Positions 13,480-14,570 of a stretch of 14,570 bases of DNA are shown here, one piece after another. Position numbers and translations under genes: made by a program. The stretch is from a bacterium UBA6115. GTDB taxonomy: Bacteria; Bacillota_A; Clostridia; Christensenellales; Aristaeellaceae. Below the pieces are notes generated by a model. It saw only the letters and a list, made by a program, of their open reading frames with translations. It was not told the origin of the DNA and did no database searches. Position 1 is the stretch's first letter. Every line of letters starts with the position of its first letter. The DNA is taken from contig DIWD01000015.1 in assembly GCA_002428405.1 (NCBI GenBank), positions 23,421 to 37,990 on the forward strand, given 5' to 3'.

Positions 13480-14570
13480 TCAGCGCAGCACCAGGTTGAG
13501 CAGGCGGTCCGGCACATAGACGCATTTGAGGATCTCCCGCCCGGCAATGAGGTCGGCCACCTCGGGCCGCAGGGTCAGCTCCGCCCTGCCGGTTTCCTGG
13601 TCCAACCCGGAGGGCACCATCAGCCTTAAGCGCACCTTGCCGTTGACCTGCACCGCGATCTCCACCTCGTCTGCCGTCAGGAACGCGGCGTCAAACCCGG
13701 GCCAGGGCTTGCTGTGGATATAGCCGCCATACCCCTGGTTCTGCCAGATCTCCTCGCAGATGTGCGGGGCGACCGGGGACAGCAGCAGCAGCAATGCCTT
13801 GAAATCCCCGGCGGTGATGCGGCCCTGGTCGTAAAACTCATTGACCAGGGTCATCATCTGGGCAATGGCGGTGTTGTACTTCATCCGCTCGTAGTCATCC
13901 CCCACTTTTTTGATGCTCTGGTTCACCAGGACCCGCAGCGAGGGGCTCAATCCCATTGCTTTATTATCCACCTTCTCCTGCAGGCGCCAGACACGGTCCA
14001 GGAACCGCCTGCAGCCGCGCGCGCCGGCCATGCTCCAGGGGATCTCCTGGTCAAAGGCACCCAGGAACATCTCATAAAGCCTGAAGGCGTCCGCGCCGAT
14101 CTCATCCACCAGATCGTCCGGGTTGATGACGTTCCCGCGGGACTTGGACATCCGCTCCCCGTTCTCCCCCAGGATGTTGCCGTGGCTGGTGCGCTTGCGG
14201 TAGGGTTCCGGCGCGTCCACCAGGCCGATGTCGTGCAGGAAGAGGTGCCAGAAACGGCTGTACAACAGGTGCAGCGTGGTGTGCTCCATGCCGCCGTTGT
14301 ACCAGTCCACCGGCATCCAGTAGTCCAGCGCTTTTTTGGACGCGAAGACCTCCTGGTTGTGCGGGTCGCAGTACCTCAGGAAGTACCAGCTGGAACCGGC
14401 CCAGTTGGGCATGGTATCCGTCTCGCGCAAGGCAGGCCCCCCGCATTTGGGGCAGGTTGTGTTCACCCAGTCGGTGATGGCGGCCAGGGGGCTCTCTCCT
14501 GAATCGGTCGGCTCGTAACGCTCAACCACCGGCAGCAGCAGGGGCAGCTCGCTCTCCGGCAGCGGAACGA
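13480..14570 (-). CDS. leuS: Leucyl-tRNA synthetase, C-terminal part (gene runs off the window)
   Basis: Class I synthetase that charges tRNA-Leu. About 362 C-terminal residues are present; the frame is open to the window edge, so the N-terminal half with the HIGH motif and most of the editing domain is outside. Seen: PLPESELPLLLP and YEPTDSGESPLA, the LeuRS-type zinc-like segment CPKCGGPALRETDTMPNWAG, SSWYFLRYCDP, the KMSKS loop as ERMSKSRGNVINPDDL, GADAFRLYEMFLG, the tRNA-binding helical domain and a C-terminal domain ending VYVPDRLLNLVLR. Any leader or T-box would lie beyond the window. Downstream a perfect inverted repeat (GCCTTC-GAT-GAAGGC, 13453-13467) has no T-run and is not a clear terminator. 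It shares the window with a tRNA-Leu gene by chance of location. Confidence 0.97.
   Translation of the reverse strand, partial: VPLPESELPLLLPVVERYEPTDSGESPLAAITDWVNTTCPKCGGPALRETDTMPNWAGSSWYFLRYCDPHNQEVFASKKALDYWMPVDWYNGGMEHTTLHLLYSRFWHLFLHDIGLVDAPEPYRKRTSHGNILGENGERMSKSRGNVINPDDLVDEIGADAFRLYEMFLGAFDQEIPWSMAGARGCRRFLDRVWRLQEKVDNKAMGLSPSLRVLVNQSIKKVGDDYERMKYNTAIAQMMTLVNEFYDQGRITAGDFKALLLLLSPVAPHICEEIWQNQGYGGYIHSKPWPGFDAAFLTADEVEIAVQVNGKVRLRLMVPSGLDQETGRAELTLRPEVADLIAGREILKCVYVPDRLLNLVLR

Noticed and set aside
13714..14502. 262-residue + strand frame opposite leuS
   Set aside because: Antisense shadow of the LeuRS C-terminal half.

Overview
The window looks like a chromosome fragment of a GC-rich Bacillota bacterium, probably Clostridia. 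The evidence is the firmicute-style TyrRS of about 390 residues, strong AGGAGG-type ribosome binding sites, and a secreted 5'-nucleotidase with a plain signal peptide. I cannot place it below class; there is no rRNA here. Housekeeping genes at both ends (sugar kinase, tyrS, 5'-nucleotidase, leuS) are visibly GC-rich, while the middle is clearly more AT-rich or intermediate.

Left block (1-3023, all +): the last codons of an unidentified gene, an FGGY sugar kinase, tyrosyl-tRNA synthetase, and a tRNA-Leu(CAA) with a near-perfect sigma-70 promoter and an encoded CCA. The order tyrS then tRNA-Leu is ordinary core genome.

Middle block (about 3024-10950): an accessory region starting directly behind the tRNA. 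It holds a DUF4238 protein, then three small genes with unknown function (102, 37 and 217 residues). Successive members overlap by exactly 8 nt, so they look translationally coupled. Next come two diverged direct copies of a 240-280 bp non-coding or relic repeat (5705-5982 and 6884-7125), which flank a minus-strand RidA-family gene with an N-terminal signal peptide. Then, on the minus strand, come mtnA (methionine salvage) and an ABC-F translation factor with a TTG start. The block ends with a lysine/alanine-rich gene broken by frameshifts (about 10452-10761). No integrase, intact transposase or att repeat is visible, so the island reading rests on composition, tRNA position, unknown genes and relics.

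Right block (about 10955-14570): thioredoxin (minus) with its own terminator, a secreted UshA-like 5'-nucleotidase (+) with a terminator, and the 3' part of leuS (minus), which runs off the window.

No CRISPR array, T-box, SAM riboswitch or clearly novel multi-gene system is demonstrable. The best candidates for something undescribed are the overlapping 102/37/217-residue cassette with its DUF4238 neighbour, and the exported RidA-like protein between the diverged repeats.
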